Positions 1 through 8,906 of a DNA stretch of 64,000 nucleotides are shown here, in pieces (positions within the stretch are counted from its first letter, which is position 1; each line of letters starts with the position of its first letter). Under the pieces are notes generated by a model that saw only the letters and a program-made list of their open reading frames with translations, was not told the DNA's origin and did no database searches. This DNA is from Clostridium lundense DSM 17049 (GTDB lineage Bacteria > Bacillota > Clostridia > Clostridiales > Clostridiaceae), in contig NZ_JHVC01000016.1 in assembly GCF_000619945.1 (NCBI RefSeq), forward strand, positions 1-64,000, in the 5' to 3' direction. The position numbers were made by a program, and so were the translations under genes.

Positions 1-86
1 TTGAAGAACACAAGGTTGATAGGCTAGAGGTGTAAGTGTAGCAATACATTCAGCTGACTAGTACTAATAGGTCGAGGGCTTGATCT
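1..86 (+). rRNA. rrl: 23S ribosomal RNA, 3' end (partial)
   Basis: The first bases carry the conserved end of bacterial 23S rRNA, including the segment GTACTAATAGGTCGAGGGC near position 60-78. The rest of the gene lies left of the window. The exact 3' end is estimated. Confidence 0.93.
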
Positions 87-167
87 TAAAATTACTTTGT
101 GCAATTTTGAAAGAATATTTCTTTCAAACTGATTTAAAACGAAATCGAAGATTTCTGTAAATCAGCA

Positions 168-284
168 TCTGGTGATTATGGCTCAAAGGTAACACCCGTT
201 CCCATACCGAACACGAAGGTTAAGCTTTGAAGCGCTGATGGTACTGCAAGGGAGGCCTTGTGGGAGAGTAAGTCGTCGCCAGGT
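168..284 (+). rRNA. rrf: 5S ribosomal RNA
   Basis: A 117-base segment begins TCTGGTGATTATGGC and ends GTCGTCGCCAGG, so its two ends pair as in the 5S helix I. The internal CCCGTTCCCATACCGAAC motif is typical of 5S. It lies about 80 bases after the 23S end in the usual 23S-5S order. End positions may be off by one or two bases. Confidence 0.96.
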
Positions 285-291
285 AATTATA

Positions 292-322
292 AAAACACCA
301 AGGTTTTACTTGGTGTTTTTTT
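292..322 (+). terminator. rRNA operon terminator
   Basis: An 11-bp perfect stem (292-302 with 309-319) with a 6-base loop is followed by a T-run, directly after 5S. It ends the rRNA operon. Confidence 0.9.
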
Positions 323-371
323 ATTTTTATAGTTTGTGTATATATTAAGCTTTTTATTATGTAAATAATAA

Positions 372-1448
372 TTATATTTGTTCATATAGTAAATTTAACT
401 GATTTACACGATTGATTTCTAGTTTTTTATAGATTTTTTCTTTATGACGTTTAACTGTATTTTCACTAATGCCTAGGTTCTCTGCAATCTTAGCATTAGT
501 ATAGCCCATGCGAAGAAAATCCGCTATTTGACATTCACGTTTAGTTATTCCTTTACTTTCCATTAAGTTAATCCATTTTATATCTTTTTTTTCACGAATA
601 TATTGAAAGAAGATAGCATAATTAGTTAAATACTGATTTTTTTCCGAGTCTTTAGTAATTAAATGTTCTATGGAAATCTCTAAATCCATTTTTCCTTGCA
701 AATGATATTGCGTCATTCCACACTGAATATGTATTGGTAAAATCTGATCTTTAATTAATTTCTCAATGGAATTAATAGAATTCTTACCTGTGAATAATTC
801 TAAAATTCGCATAGCTTCCTGATTAATTTGAAGAATTTGAAAGTTACTGTTACACAAAATCATACCAATAGGTAAACGAAATAATAGATTATGAATGGTA
901 GTAGAATTTAGATTTTTCTCATGAAGGTGGAGATAAAATTGAAACTGTTTTTCAATAATAATACCAATTTCTTTTAGAATTAGTCGTTCTTTTTCAGTAA
1001 ATCCAAAGGAATCCCTTTTATGATAAACTGCTACAGCTCCAATATATTCATTATGTTCTCCTCTTAGAAGTACTAATGCTTCATAATAGAAATTATTACG
1101 AGATAATACGTCATTATATAAAGCAGAAGATTCGTACTCATCAAAAGTCATAAAATCATCTACCATTAAAACAGTCTTTTCTAAATTTTTATTGTAATTA
1201 GCTGGAGCAAAAAAATCTTGCTCATAGCAATAATTATTATAGATGACCATAGATAATTGATTGAAATTTGCATAAGCAAGACGATGATAATAACCGTTGT
1301 CATCTATTATTGGGAAGGCAGCACCAGAAAAATCGAAATACTGTAGTATTAATTTAAGAGTATTTTCTTGAAAATTAATATCTATAGGATTTAATCCTTT
1401 TGAAAATTCTAATAATTTTTTGTAATCTTCTTTATCCAAAATATCCAT
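372..1448 (-). CDS. GAF/PAS-type LuxR-family transcriptional regulator
   Basis: The 358-residue protein has a C-terminal LuxR-type helix-turn-helix at about residues 298-350, with LTKRECQIADFLRMG and the ISENTVKRHKEKIYKKL recognition helix. The first 180 residues look like a GAF sensor, and residues 185-275 look like a degenerate PAS fold. No receiver domain is seen, so it probably binds a small ligand or senses cell state directly. It starts at ATG after a GAGGTG ribosome site. It diverges from the glycerol dehydrogenase gene; a 30-bp dyad lies just upstream of its start and next to the dehydrogenase promoter. Control of that gene is inferred from position only. Confidence 0.8.
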   Translation of the reverse strand: MDILDKEDYKKLLEFSKGLNPIDINFQENTLKLILQYFDFSGAAFPIIDDNGYYHRLAYANFNQLSMVIYNNYCYEQDFFAPANYNKNLEKTVLMVDDFMTFDEYESSALYNDVLSRNNFYYEALVLLRGEHNEYIGAVAVYHKRDSFGFTEKERLILKEIGIIIEKQFQFYLHLHEKNLNSTTIHNLLFRLPIGMILCNSNFQILQINQEAMRILELFTGKNSINSIEKLIKDQILPIHIQCGMTQYHLQGKMDLEISIEHLITKDSEKNQYLTNYAIFFQYIREKKDIKWINLMESKGITKRECQIADFLRMGYTNAKIAENLGISENTVKRHKEKIYKKLEINRVNQLNLLYEQI

Positions 1449-1463
1449 TTTATCACCTCTAGG

Positions 1464-1493
1464 ACAAATGCCCTATATAAATAGGGTGTTTGT
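1464..1493. promoter_or_regulatory. 30-bp dyad, candidate operator between LuxR gene and gldA
   Basis: The sequence reads ACAAATGCCCTA, six AT bases, TAGGGTGTTTGT: two half-sites in inverted orientation with one mismatched dinucleotide in each arm. It lies 16 bp before the LuxR-gene start and ends 5 bp before the -35 box of gldA, a usual place for an activator or autoregulator. Which protein binds is inferred. Confidence 0.55.
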
Positions 1494-1497
1494 GTAA

Positions 1498-1526
1498 TTG
1501 TGATTTTATTATATAAATGCTACAAT
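1498..1526 (+). promoter_or_regulatory. sigma-A promoter of gldA
   Basis: TTGTGA (1498-1503) and TACAAT (1521-1526) are separated by 17 bp and lie 48 bp before the gldA start codon. Confidence 0.6.
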
Positions 1527-1573
1527 ATGTTTGTCAATAAATTAACAATATTTTCTGAAAGGAAGGTATCATT

Positions 1574-2671
1574 ATGGCTGTATTGAAGTTGTTACGTGCC
1601 CCATTAAAATATGTTCAAGGCAAAGGTGCATTATTGAAACTTTATGATGAAACAAAGGACTTAGGAAAATCTTTTCTATTTATCTGTAGCAATAGTGGAT
1701 ATAAGAGTTGCTATGAAAAAATAGAGAAGAGTTTTGAAGGAACAAATTGTAAACTACGTTTTGAAGTCTTTGGTGGAATTAGTTCTAATGGCGAAATTGA
1801 AAAGATGAGAAAGATAGTAAGAGAAGATAAAATTGAAGTTGTTGTAGGAATTGGTGGTGGTTCTGCAATTGATACTGCTAAAGCAACAGCGCATTATGAA
1901 AAATGTCCAGTAGTAGTTATACCTACTGTATGTGCAACTGATGCACCATGTACTGGACTTTCTGTTATTTATAATGATGATGGTACATTTGATAGTTATT
2001 TATTTTATCCAAGAAATCCAGAAGCGGTTATTGTTGATTCACAGGTTATTGCAAATGCTCCAGTGAAATTTTTAGTAGCAGGTATGGGAGATGCACTTGG
2101 AACTTATTTTGAAGCAAGAGCTTGTGTGAGGACTGATGCGCCAAGTTTAGAAAATGGTGGCATTGCATTATCCGCAATGGCTCTTTGTGAATTATGTTAT
2201 AAAACATTAATTAAATGTGGTTATCAAGCAAAGTTAGCTTGTGAAAATCATTTAGTAACCTCAGCATTTGAAGCAATTGTAGAAGCTACAACTTATTTAA
2301 GTGGAGTAGGTGCTGATAATGGTGGACTAGCAGTGGCTCATTCTGTATACAATGGATTTACTGCATTGCCAGAATGTGAAAAGACTATGCATGGTTCTTT
2401 AGTTGCATTTGGGACTATTGCTCAATTAATTATAGAAAACGCTCCAAAAGAAGAAATAAAGGAAGTAATGGATTTTTGTTATAGTGTAGGACTACCAGTT
2501 ACATTAAAAGAAGTTGGGGTAACTGATGTAACAAGAGTACGTATTGCAGCTGAAAAAGCATGTATACCAGGGGAAACAATACATAATATGGCTGGTGATG
2601 TGACACCAGATCAGTTATATGATGCATTACTCACTGTAGATTTGTTAGGTCAGGAATATTTAAAGAAATAA
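1574..2671 (+). CDS. gldA: Glycerol dehydrogenase, NAD-dependent, metal-containing
   Basis: The 365-residue protein belongs to the iron-containing alcohol dehydrogenase family, glycerol dehydrogenase branch, which oxidises glycerol to dihydroxyacetone with NAD. GGGSAID at residues 94-100 is the nucleotide-binding loop. Likely metal ligands are D173 (in GMGDALGTYFEA), H256 and H273, matching the known Asp/His/His set of Bacillus glycerol dehydrogenase. Length is normal. Start ATG follows GGAAGG. It stands alone with its own promoter and terminator. No dihydroxyacetone kinase is next to it. The divergent LuxR regulator is the likely controller. Confidence 0.9.
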   Translation: MAVLKLLRAPLKYVQGKGALLKLYDETKDLGKSFLFICSNSGYKSCYEKIEKSFEGTNCKLRFEVFGGISSNGEIEKMRKIVREDKIEVVVGIGGGSAIDTAKATAHYEKCPVVVIPTVCATDAPCTGLSVIYNDDGTFDSYLFYPRNPEAVIVDSQVIANAPVKFLVAGMGDALGTYFEARACVRTDAPSLENGGIALSAMALCELCYKTLIKCGYQAKLACENHLVTSAFEAIVEATTYLSGVGADNGGLAVAHSVYNGFTALPECEKTMHGSLVAFGTIAQLIIENAPKEEIKEVMDFCYSVGLPVTLKEVGVTDVTRVRIAAEKACIPGETIHNMAGDVTPDQLYDALLTVDLLGQEYLKK

Positions 2672-2700
2672 AATAGATATTGCTTAATGTTAGGAAAAGG

Positions 2701-2744
2701 AAATCCGTTTATTATATTTAGAAGTATAATAAACGGATTTTTAG
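2701..2744 (+). terminator. gldA terminator
   Basis: A perfect 16-bp stem (2701-2716 with 2725-2740) with an 8-base loop, ending in T-rich sequence 30 bp after the gldA stop. Confidence 0.88.
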
Positions 2745-2971
2745 TATTTCATTTTTGTTATGGATAAGTTATTTTATACACATGTTTACTATAATTAAGA
2801 AAATTATAGTAATTGTTAACAAAATATGATTATAAGCGTAGCCTAATAAAGTATTATATGTTATAATTTAACTCGCATGTTTACATAATATTATATTTTA
2901 CAAATAAGCTTGTTTAAAATATTTTATTTAATATGTAGTAAATTATTATATATTTAGGATTGGAGATAACT
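2745..2971 (+). other. AT-rich intergenic leader before MFS gene
   Basis: This completes the 300-base gap between gldA and the transporter gene. It is almost only A and T, and many TATAAT-like boxes prevent a confident promoter choice. GGAG at 2962-2965 serves the ATG at 2972. No RNA motif was recognised. Confidence 0.4.
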
Positions 2972-4183
2972 ATGGAAAACTTACAGGAAAATGATATTGA
3001 TAATGAGATTATAACAAAAAAACAAACTTTATGGACAAGCCAATTTATATATTTGTCTATTGCTAATTTTTTCTTTTTTTTATCTTTTGAAATGCTGCTT
3101 CCAACATTACCGGTATATATTTCTCAATGTGGTGGAAGTGACTCTATAGTTGGAATAATAATGGGTATGTTTACTATTTCAGCTATCATAATAAGGCCTT
3201 TTTCTGATACAGCAATGCCTGGTTTTAGTAGAAAAAAATCACTAATGCTAGGCTCTTGGATTTGTGTAGTTACTACTATAGGTTACTATTTGTCAAAAAC
3301 TGTAGGAATAATATTAGTTGATCGTATTTTACATGGTTTTGGTTTTGGATTAGTGACAACATTATTAGTCACTATAGTTACCAACTCAATCCCCAATGAA
3401 CGTATGGGAGAAGGTATAGGATACTTTGGATTAGGGTCTACTATTGCAATGTCTTTAGGTTCTTTTCTTGGAATTTGGGTTCTTAATTCTTTTAAGGTTA
3501 AAGGATTATTTACCTTTGCAGCTATCTTGGTAGTAATAGCAATTATTTTTATGTGCTTAATATCAAAAGATGAAGGACCAAAATTAAATAGGAAAGAAAA
3601 GAAAAAAGTTAAATTAGATATGTCTAGCTTTTTTGAACCAAAAGCATTAGTACCATCTATTCTTATTATGCTTTTAGGATTCTCTTATGGTGGTATTTTA
3701 GGGTTTATTGCTTTATTTGGGAGACAAGTTGGTATTAGTAATGTAGGTTGGTTCTTTATGGGAGTTGCTATATGTGAAATTATTGTAAGATTGTTTGTAG
3801 GGAAAATATTTGATACAAAAGGCCCAGCTTGGGTTTTAATTCCTGGTGCTGTATTTGCATTAATAGGAACTATTATACTAGCTAAAATATCTAATAATAC
3901 TAATATGATGATATCTTCCTTATTTTATGGAATTGGCTTTGGTGCACTTTTTCCATCATTACAAGCTTTAACTATTAATATTGTTCCAGAAGATAAAAGA
4001 AATTTAGCTAGTGCTACATTTTATAACGCTTTTGATTTAGGTATAGGCGGAGGCACTATAATTTTAGGTTTAGTAGTTCAATTAACAAGTTATAGTGATA
4101 TGTTTTTATATTCATCTTTATTATTTGTAGTGTATTTAATTATATATGTATCCTATTTGATCAAGAATAGGGGTTATAGGTAA
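2972..4183 (+). CDS. Major facilitator superfamily transporter
   Basis: The protein has about 403 residues with roughly 12 hydrophobic segments starting near residue 25. The cytoplasmic loop after segment 2 reads RPFSDTAMPGFSRKKSLMLGS, a version of the MFS motif A. The fold fits a drug or metabolite exporter; substrate is unknown. The frame is open from a TTG at 2960, but the ATG at 2972 sits properly behind GGAG and was chosen. The gene is monocistronic, bounded by the gldA terminator and by a hairpin at 4224-4249. Confidence 0.82.
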   Translation: MENLQENDIDNEIITKKQTLWTSQFIYLSIANFFFFLSFEMLLPTLPVYISQCGGSDSIVGIIMGMFTISAIIIRPFSDTAMPGFSRKKSLMLGSWICVVTTIGYYLSKTVGIILVDRILHGFGFGLVTTLLVTIVTNSIPNERMGEGIGYFGLGSTIAMSLGSFLGIWVLNSFKVKGLFTFAAILVVIAIIFMCLISKDEGPKLNRKEKKKVKLDMSSFFEPKALVPSILIMLLGFSYGGILGFIALFGRQVGISNVGWFFMGVAICEIIVRLFVGKIFDTKGPAWVLIPGAVFALIGTIILAKISNNTNMMISSLFYGIGFGALFPSLQALTINIVPEDKRNLASATFYNAFDLGIGGGTIILGLVVQLTSYSDMFLYSSLLFVVYLIIYVSYLIKNRGYR

Positions 4184-4209
4184 TAGTGAGAGTGTAAGTT
4201 GTAGAGAAA

Positions 4210-4249
4210 TATAAAAAATTAAAGCCAGAAAGTATTGATACTTTCTGGC
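4210..4249 (-). terminator. Terminator of cheX operon, probably bidirectional
   Basis: A 12-bp arm (4224-4235) pairs with 4238-4249. On the minus strand it is followed by a T-rich run (4210-4223), as expected for termination after cheX. It lies between two convergent genes. Confidence 0.75.
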
Positions 4250-4274
4250 AACATTAGTAAAATTTTAATAAAAC

Positions 4275-4739
4275 TTAATTTTCTTCTTCTAAAAATATGT
4301 GTATATCAAAATTACCTATTGATGTTAAAATTGGTAGAAGTAAAGCTTTTTTATTAGCCATTGAATAAGATTTATATTCACCTATAAAAATTTGTGGTGG
4401 TACAATATCACATACATAATTATTAGAATTTAAAATTGTTAAAGCATTACCACCTATAATGTTGGCCATTTCTCCTAAAGCAGAAGATACAAAACTGTCT
4501 ATCTCGTCCATTTCCATGCTGCACATGATTTTTATCATTTTTAAAGCCATTTCTTTAGGTAAACCAAAGAGAATTGAGCCTTTAAGGTCTCCAGTTACAC
4601 CAAGAACAACATTTGCATCTTTACTGCTTATCATTCCTTCAACTAGTGATAAATCTCCTCTTTTTATTTCAACATCAAGCATTAAGTGGAATACATCTAT
4701 AGTTGCTTTATAAAATGCATTTATATATTCTGACTTCAC
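4275..4739 (-). CDS. cheX: CheX-like chemotaxis phosphatase
   Basis: The 154-residue protein matches the CheX/CheC/FliY phosphatase fold. LGEMANIIGGNA carries the E-x2-N signature (E90 and N93) with which CheX removes phosphate from CheY-P. The GTG start at 4739 overlaps the stop of the upstream hemerythrin gene by one base (TAGTG), with AAGGAGG in front; the frame upstream of this is only the hemerythrin gene read in another frame. No other chemotaxis gene is in the window, so it may serve a separate response regulator. The one-base overlap implies translational coupling with the hemerythrin gene. Confidence 0.82.
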   Translation of the reverse strand: MKSEYINAFYKATIDVFHLMLDVEIKRGDLSLVEGMISSKDANVVLGVTGDLKGSILFGLPKEMALKMIKIMCSMEMDEIDSFVSSALGEMANIIGGNALTILNSNNYVCDIVPPQIFIGEYKSYSMANKKALLLPILTSIGNFDIHIFLEEEN

Positions 4740-5158
4740 TACATTTCGCCTCCTTGATGTTTTACGTACAAACCAATTTTTTGGTCTGTTTGAGCTACAT
4801 GCATAATAAGCCAAGCCATTAGTTTACCAGCAAGTTCTTGTACTACTTTTTTAGGATACCCATCTCTTTCTAGAATAGTTGCATAGTCATTAACCATTTT
4901 TTTAAAATCACTATGTATTTTTTTATGACTTTCTAAATCTGGATAATTTATTTTTTCTTGATAAATTTCCTCGGAATTAAAATGGGTTATTACATATTCT
5001 TGCATAAAAATCATAGTTTCTTTAACTTTATCTATCTTATCTTCCCAATTATTTTCATTCTGAACTACTTCTATAAATTCTGATACACGTTTAAATAACT
5101 CTTCATGCTGGGTATCAATTAATTCTACGCCAACTTTATACTTTTCTTTCCACATCAT
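4739..5158 (-). CDS. Bacteriohemerythrin
   Basis: A 139-residue hemerythrin-family protein that binds oxygen at a di-iron site. The expected ligands are present in order: the His of TQHEELF, His and Glu of THFNSEE, two His in ESHKKIH, then the His and Asp of MHVAQTD. The frame continues upstream into AT-rich noncoding sequence, but the conserved fold starts at MMWKEKYKVG. The ATG at 5158 was chosen by family length and an AAGGGG signal about 10 bases upstream; ATG 5155 or 5170 are alternatives. In an anaerobe it probably carries or senses oxygen. It is first in an operon with cheX. Confidence 0.88.
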   Translation of the reverse strand: MMWKEKYKVGVELIDTQHEELFKRVSEFIEVVQNENNWEDKIDKVKETMIFMQEYVITHFNSEEIYQEKINYPDLESHKKIHSDFKKMVNDYATILERDGYPKKVVQELAGKLMAWLIMHVAQTDQKIGLYVKHQGGEM

Positions 5159-5377
5159 TTTTAAATCCATCCCCTTATTTGAAATTATATAAATATGGTA
5201 TACATTTAAGGTGATTATATATATTAATTCAAGTATTGTCAAATATTCATTTATGTAGATTAAATGATGTAGGTAACATTTTAAGAAAAAATAAATGTGT
5301 AAAAGATGCTTTTTTACCTTCATCTTTAGTTAAATTATTGTTTTTAAGTTTAAGAAACATATAGTAGTTATTCGAGA

Positions 5378-7234
5378 TTAGGAGATGTCTTTAGAATTAA
5401 AGGTTATATTTAATTTTTTAATTTTCCTGTATAGTGTGCTTAGCCCAATACCTAAATACTCAGCAGCCTGTTTCTTGCCTTGAGTTGAATATCCATATAT
5501 ATAAAGTGCATTTATAATTTGTTGTCTTTCAGATTCATTAATTGATATTTTTAAAGATCTATTTAAACTTGGTATAGGTTCTTCATAAGAAACATCTTCT
5601 GTTTTATTATTTACACGTGATTGAGAAGATATTATTAATTCAGGTAAACTATATGGTGAGATAAGGTGGTTTGTTTCTATGTTAACAGCATATTCTATAG
5701 CATTTTCTAATTCTCTTACATTACCTGGCCAATGATAATTTATTAATTTTATGATACTATATTGTTCAAAATCATTAATATCTTTTGATAATAGGTTAGC
5801 ATATTTTTTTAAAAAGCATCTGGATAGAGGAATAATATCTTCTTTTCTTTGTCTTAGTGGAGGGATGTTTATAGGAATAACATTAATTCTATAGTATAAG
5901 TCCTGTCTAAATAAATTTTTTTTAATAAGTTGCTGTAAATTTCTATTTGTAGCTGCAATAATTCTTACATCTACAGGTTTAGGCATAATCCCCCCAACTC
6001 TTTCAATAACCTTTTCCTGAAGTACTCTAAGAATTTTAGGTTGTAAGCTTAAAGGCATATCACCTATTTCATCTAAAAAAAGTGTACCTTGGTGAGCTAA
6101 TTCGAATTTTCCAGGTTTTCCACTTTTGCTTGCCCCCGTAAAAGAGCCACTTTCATATCCAAATAGTTCACTTTCTAACAAAGTATCAGGTATTGCACTA
6201 CAATTAATGGCTATAAAAGGCATATCTTTTCTTTTACTTGATGAGTGAATTGCTTTTGCAAATAATTCTTTTCCAGTACCACTTTCACCAGATAGAAGTA
6301 CAGTGGAATCAGACGGAGCTATTTTTTTAGCTAGATTTTTTACTTTTTCAATTGAAGAACTGCCACCTTTTATATAATCGAATGTATATCTTGTGTTGGC
6401 TAATGTAAAAGATTCAAACTTTTTTCTGGTTTTATTTAATTCCTGAAAAAAGCATACAATACCTTGAGTTATATAGTTATATTTAAGTGGTTGTATGGTT
6501 AGTATTACTGGAATTTTACGATTAATAGTTTTAAAAATCGAATGTACTGAATCTAACGGTACTCCAGTTTCTAAGGTTTTTGTAATAGAATCGCAGGTTA
6601 TTTTGTCTTCAAAGTTTTTATTTAATATTGAATGTGCTTTCATTCCTAGAATAATTTCAGCGTTATGATTAAAATGAATTACTATTCCTTCAGAGTTAAT
6701 TGAGATTATACCCTCAGTATAAGCTTCAGTTATTGCACTAAGATTTTGAGCTAGTAATAAGGTTTGTTTAAGCATTAGTTCATTTTTTATCTTTGTAGCT
6801 AACAAATCCGACATTTTTTCCATGTAATTTAAATAATTTTCATAGTTACTTAAGATTTTGTTTGCAAGTTCAATTGTAAGAGCAATTAAACCTATTGCAG
6901 CTACTGTTTTCCCATCAACTATTACTGGAATAAGCATTGTGACCTTTTCCTTGCAGAAGCTCTTTCCTATACAACTTTTGCAGGTTTCTGAACTACCAGG
7001 ATTTGATATAAAATAATTTTTGCCGGTGTTTAAAACTTTTTGAAATGTATAACTTTCTGGTAATACAGTGTTAATATCTTTATAATATACTCCGGTACCA
7101 GCAATTCTTGTCATATTAGTATCTACAATTGTAATATCGATATCTAAAACTGAGCTAATAGCTTCCGCAATCTGTTGAGCAAAGCTTTGGATTTCTTTAG
7201 TTTTTAAAATAGGCACTATGCTCACCTCTTTCAT
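5378..7234 (-). CDS. Sigma-54-dependent transcriptional activator (PAS, AAA+, Fis HTH)
   Basis: A 618-residue enhancer-binding protein. Residues 1-150 form a sensor with a cysteine cluster at C85, C88 and C94. A PAS domain follows at about 165-270. The AAA+ domain has Walker A GESGTGKE (316-323), Walker B LFLDEIGD (385-392), and the sigma-54 contact loop as GSFTGA (363-368), a mild variant of GAFTGA. A Fis-type helix-turn-helix lies near 588-613. It diverges from an aminotransferase gene that has a clear -24/-12 promoter, and three 21-bp repeats lie just upstream of its start, so it most likely activates that operon. The ligand is unknown; an amino-acid signal or redox state is possible. Confidence 0.88.
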   Translation of the reverse strand: MKEVSIVPILKTKEIQSFAQQIAEAISSVLDIDITIVDTNMTRIAGTGVYYKDINTVLPESYTFQKVLNTGKNYFISNPGSSETCKSCIGKSFCKEKVTMLIPVIVDGKTVAAIGLIALTIELANKILSNYENYLNYMEKMSDLLATKIKNELMLKQTLLLAQNLSAITEAYTEGIISINSEGIVIHFNHNAEIILGMKAHSILNKNFEDKITCDSITKTLETGVPLDSVHSIFKTINRKIPVILTIQPLKYNYITQGIVCFFQELNKTRKKFESFTLANTRYTFDYIKGGSSSIEKVKNLAKKIAPSDSTVLLSGESGTGKELFAKAIHSSSKRKDMPFIAINCSAIPDTLLESELFGYESGSFTGASKSGKPGKFELAHQGTLFLDEIGDMPLSLQPKILRVLQEKVIERVGGIMPKPVDVRIIAATNRNLQQLIKKNLFRQDLYYRINVIPINIPPLRQRKEDIIPLSRCFLKKYANLLSKDINDFEQYSIIKLINYHWPGNVRELENAIEYAVNIETNHLISPYSLPELIISSQSRVNNKTEDVSYEEPIPSLNRSLKISINESERQQIINALYIYGYSTQGKKQAAEYLGIGLSTLYRKIKKLNITFNSKDIS

Positions 7235-7295
7235 GTATTTATTATAAAAGGTTCTATAAAAACTCTCAAATTCCTTCGAAAGTATTCTTGATAAT

Positions 7296-7358
7296 GAGAA
7301 ATATATTGGTAAAAATCAGAAATTTATTGCCAAAAGTGAGAAAAGCATTGGGAATTAA
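7296..7358. repeat. Three 21-bp direct repeats, candidate upstream activator sites
   Basis: Copies start at 7296, 7317 and 7338, exactly 21 bp (two helical turns) apart. They share the pattern (G/C)AGAAA, 4 bases, ATTG, 2 bases, AA. They lie 62 bp upstream of the sigma-54 activator gene and about 175-240 bp before the -24/-12 promoter at 7533, a normal distance for enhancer sites. A weaker fourth copy may begin at 7275. Confidence 0.6.
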
Positions 7359-7532
7359 GAAACGAAAACTGATAAGTAGCAGATGGGATTTACTAAGTTT
7401 TTTGCATATAAGTTGAAAGTTTATTATATGCTGTTTATAGCTAAGGTTTCCAGTAGTAAATGAATTTTATTAAGATTTTTTCAGTACATATATATAGCTT
7501 GTAACTTCTTATTTAGAATATTTGATGTTAAC

Positions 7533-7548
7533 TGGTATGAAAATTGCT
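7533..7548 (+). promoter_or_regulatory. Sigma-54 (-24/-12) promoter
   Basis: TGGTATGAAAATTGCT matches the consensus TGGCACG-N4-TTGCW, with invariant GG (7534-7535) and GC (7546-7547) separated by the required 10 bp. Transcription should start near 7560, about 63 bp before the aminotransferase start codon. Confidence 0.85.
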
Positions 7549-7622
7549 TTATAACAATTAGTAATTACAAATATAGCTAATGACATTATAAAAAATACTA
7601 GAATAAGGAGGTAATTAGTTAA

Positions 7623-8819
7623 ATGAGAACATCCTTTACTGCAAATAATATTTCTCCATCTATGACCTTATCAATTGGAGAAAAGGCTAAAAAGCTAAAA
7701 AAAGAGGGAATTGATATTATTTCATTTGCTCAGGGAGAGCCAGATTTTAATACTCCTGAAGCAATAAAACAAGCAGGTATAAAAGCCATTGAGGATAATT
7801 TTACCAGATACACTGCTACTTCTGGGATTAAAGAACTTAAAGAGGCAATTTCCTTAAAATTAAAAAATGAAAATGGAATAGAATACAGCCCTGAAGAGAT
7901 TGTGGTATCTACTGGTGCAAAGCAGGTAATTTATAATACATTACTATCTTTATGTGGATCGGGTGATGAAGTGATTATTCCTACACCTTGCTGGGTAAGT
8001 TACACAGAACAGGTTAAGATGGTTGGGGCTAAACCGATTTTAGTAGAAACATTGGAAGCAAAAAATTTTGTACCTGAGCCACATGCTATAGCTGAGAAGA
8101 TAACTCCAAAGACAAAAGCTATCATATTAAGTACGCCAAACAATCCAACAGGCGCAGTTTATGGAAAAGATGTTTTAAAGGAAATTGCTGAATTAGCAGT
8201 GAAAAATCAGATATTTATTATTGCAGATGAAGTTTATGAAAAGTTGATTTATGACAGTGAAAAGCATATAAGCATAGCAGGGATTAATGAGAAAATTAAA
8301 GAACTTACTGTAACTATAAACGGGTGGTCCAAAGCTTATGCCATGACTGGTTGGAGACTTGGTTATGCAGCAGGACCTGTTGATATTATAGAAGCAATTG
8401 ATAAACTTCAGGGACATATTACAGGAAATCCTAATTCTATTTCACAAAAGGCTGGACTATATGCATTGCTCTATAATGAAGATTATAATTTAATGATACC
8501 TGAATATAATAGGAGACGAAAATATATAGTAGATAAGCTTAATTCACTTAATGGTATCAACTGTAGGATACCTAAAGGTGCATTTTATGTTTTTCCAAAT
8601 GTTAAAGGATTGTATGGAAAGAAAGTGGGAAATAAAATAATAAATAGTTCAATGGATGTAGCTACTTTTTTACTTGATGAAGCTCATGTGGCAGTAGTTC
8701 CTGGAGAAGCCTTTGCTGCGGAGGGGTATATTAGGCTATCATATGTTACCCCTATTGAAGACATTAAAAGGGCATTAAATCAAATAGAGAAAGCGTTAAA
8801 AAAACTTGATAATGTTTAA
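7623..8819 (+). CDS. Pyridoxal-phosphate aminotransferase, class I/II (aspartate-type)
   Basis: The 398-residue protein is a fold-type I aminotransferase of the AspB-like group. It shows the PLP-binding NPTGAVY segment, the D-x-V-Y of ADEVYEKL, and K237 in NGWSKAYAMTGWRLGY, the Schiff-base lysine. Aspartate, an aromatic or another amino acid could be the donor; sequence alone does not settle this. It is the first gene behind a sigma-54 promoter and 87 bp before a fumarylacetoacetase-family gene, so the pair likely forms an inducible amino-acid degradation operon. GGAGG lies about 10 bases before the ATG. Confidence 0.88.
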   Translation: MRTSFTANNISPSMTLSIGEKAKKLKKEGIDIISFAQGEPDFNTPEAIKQAGIKAIEDNFTRYTATSGIKELKEAISLKLKNENGIEYSPEEIVVSTGAKQVIYNTLLSLCGSGDEVIIPTPCWVSYTEQVKMVGAKPILVETLEAKNFVPEPHAIAEKITPKTKAIILSTPNNPTGAVYGKDVLKEIAELAVKNQIFIIADEVYEKLIYDSEKHISIAGINEKIKELTVTINGWSKAYAMTGWRLGYAAGPVDIIEAIDKLQGHITGNPNSISQKAGLYALLYNEDYNLMIPEYNRRRKYIVDKLNSLNGINCRIPKGAFYVFPNVKGLYGKKVGNKIINSSMDVATFLLDEAHVAVVPGEAFAAEGYIRLSYVTPIEDIKRALNQIEKALKKLDNV

Positions 8820-8906
8820 TGAAAATTTCTTTATAGAGAGACTTAATTAAAAAAGCTAAAATTATGGATATTATAAAATTTTTTAAGTATAAAGGAGAAA
8901 TATAAT

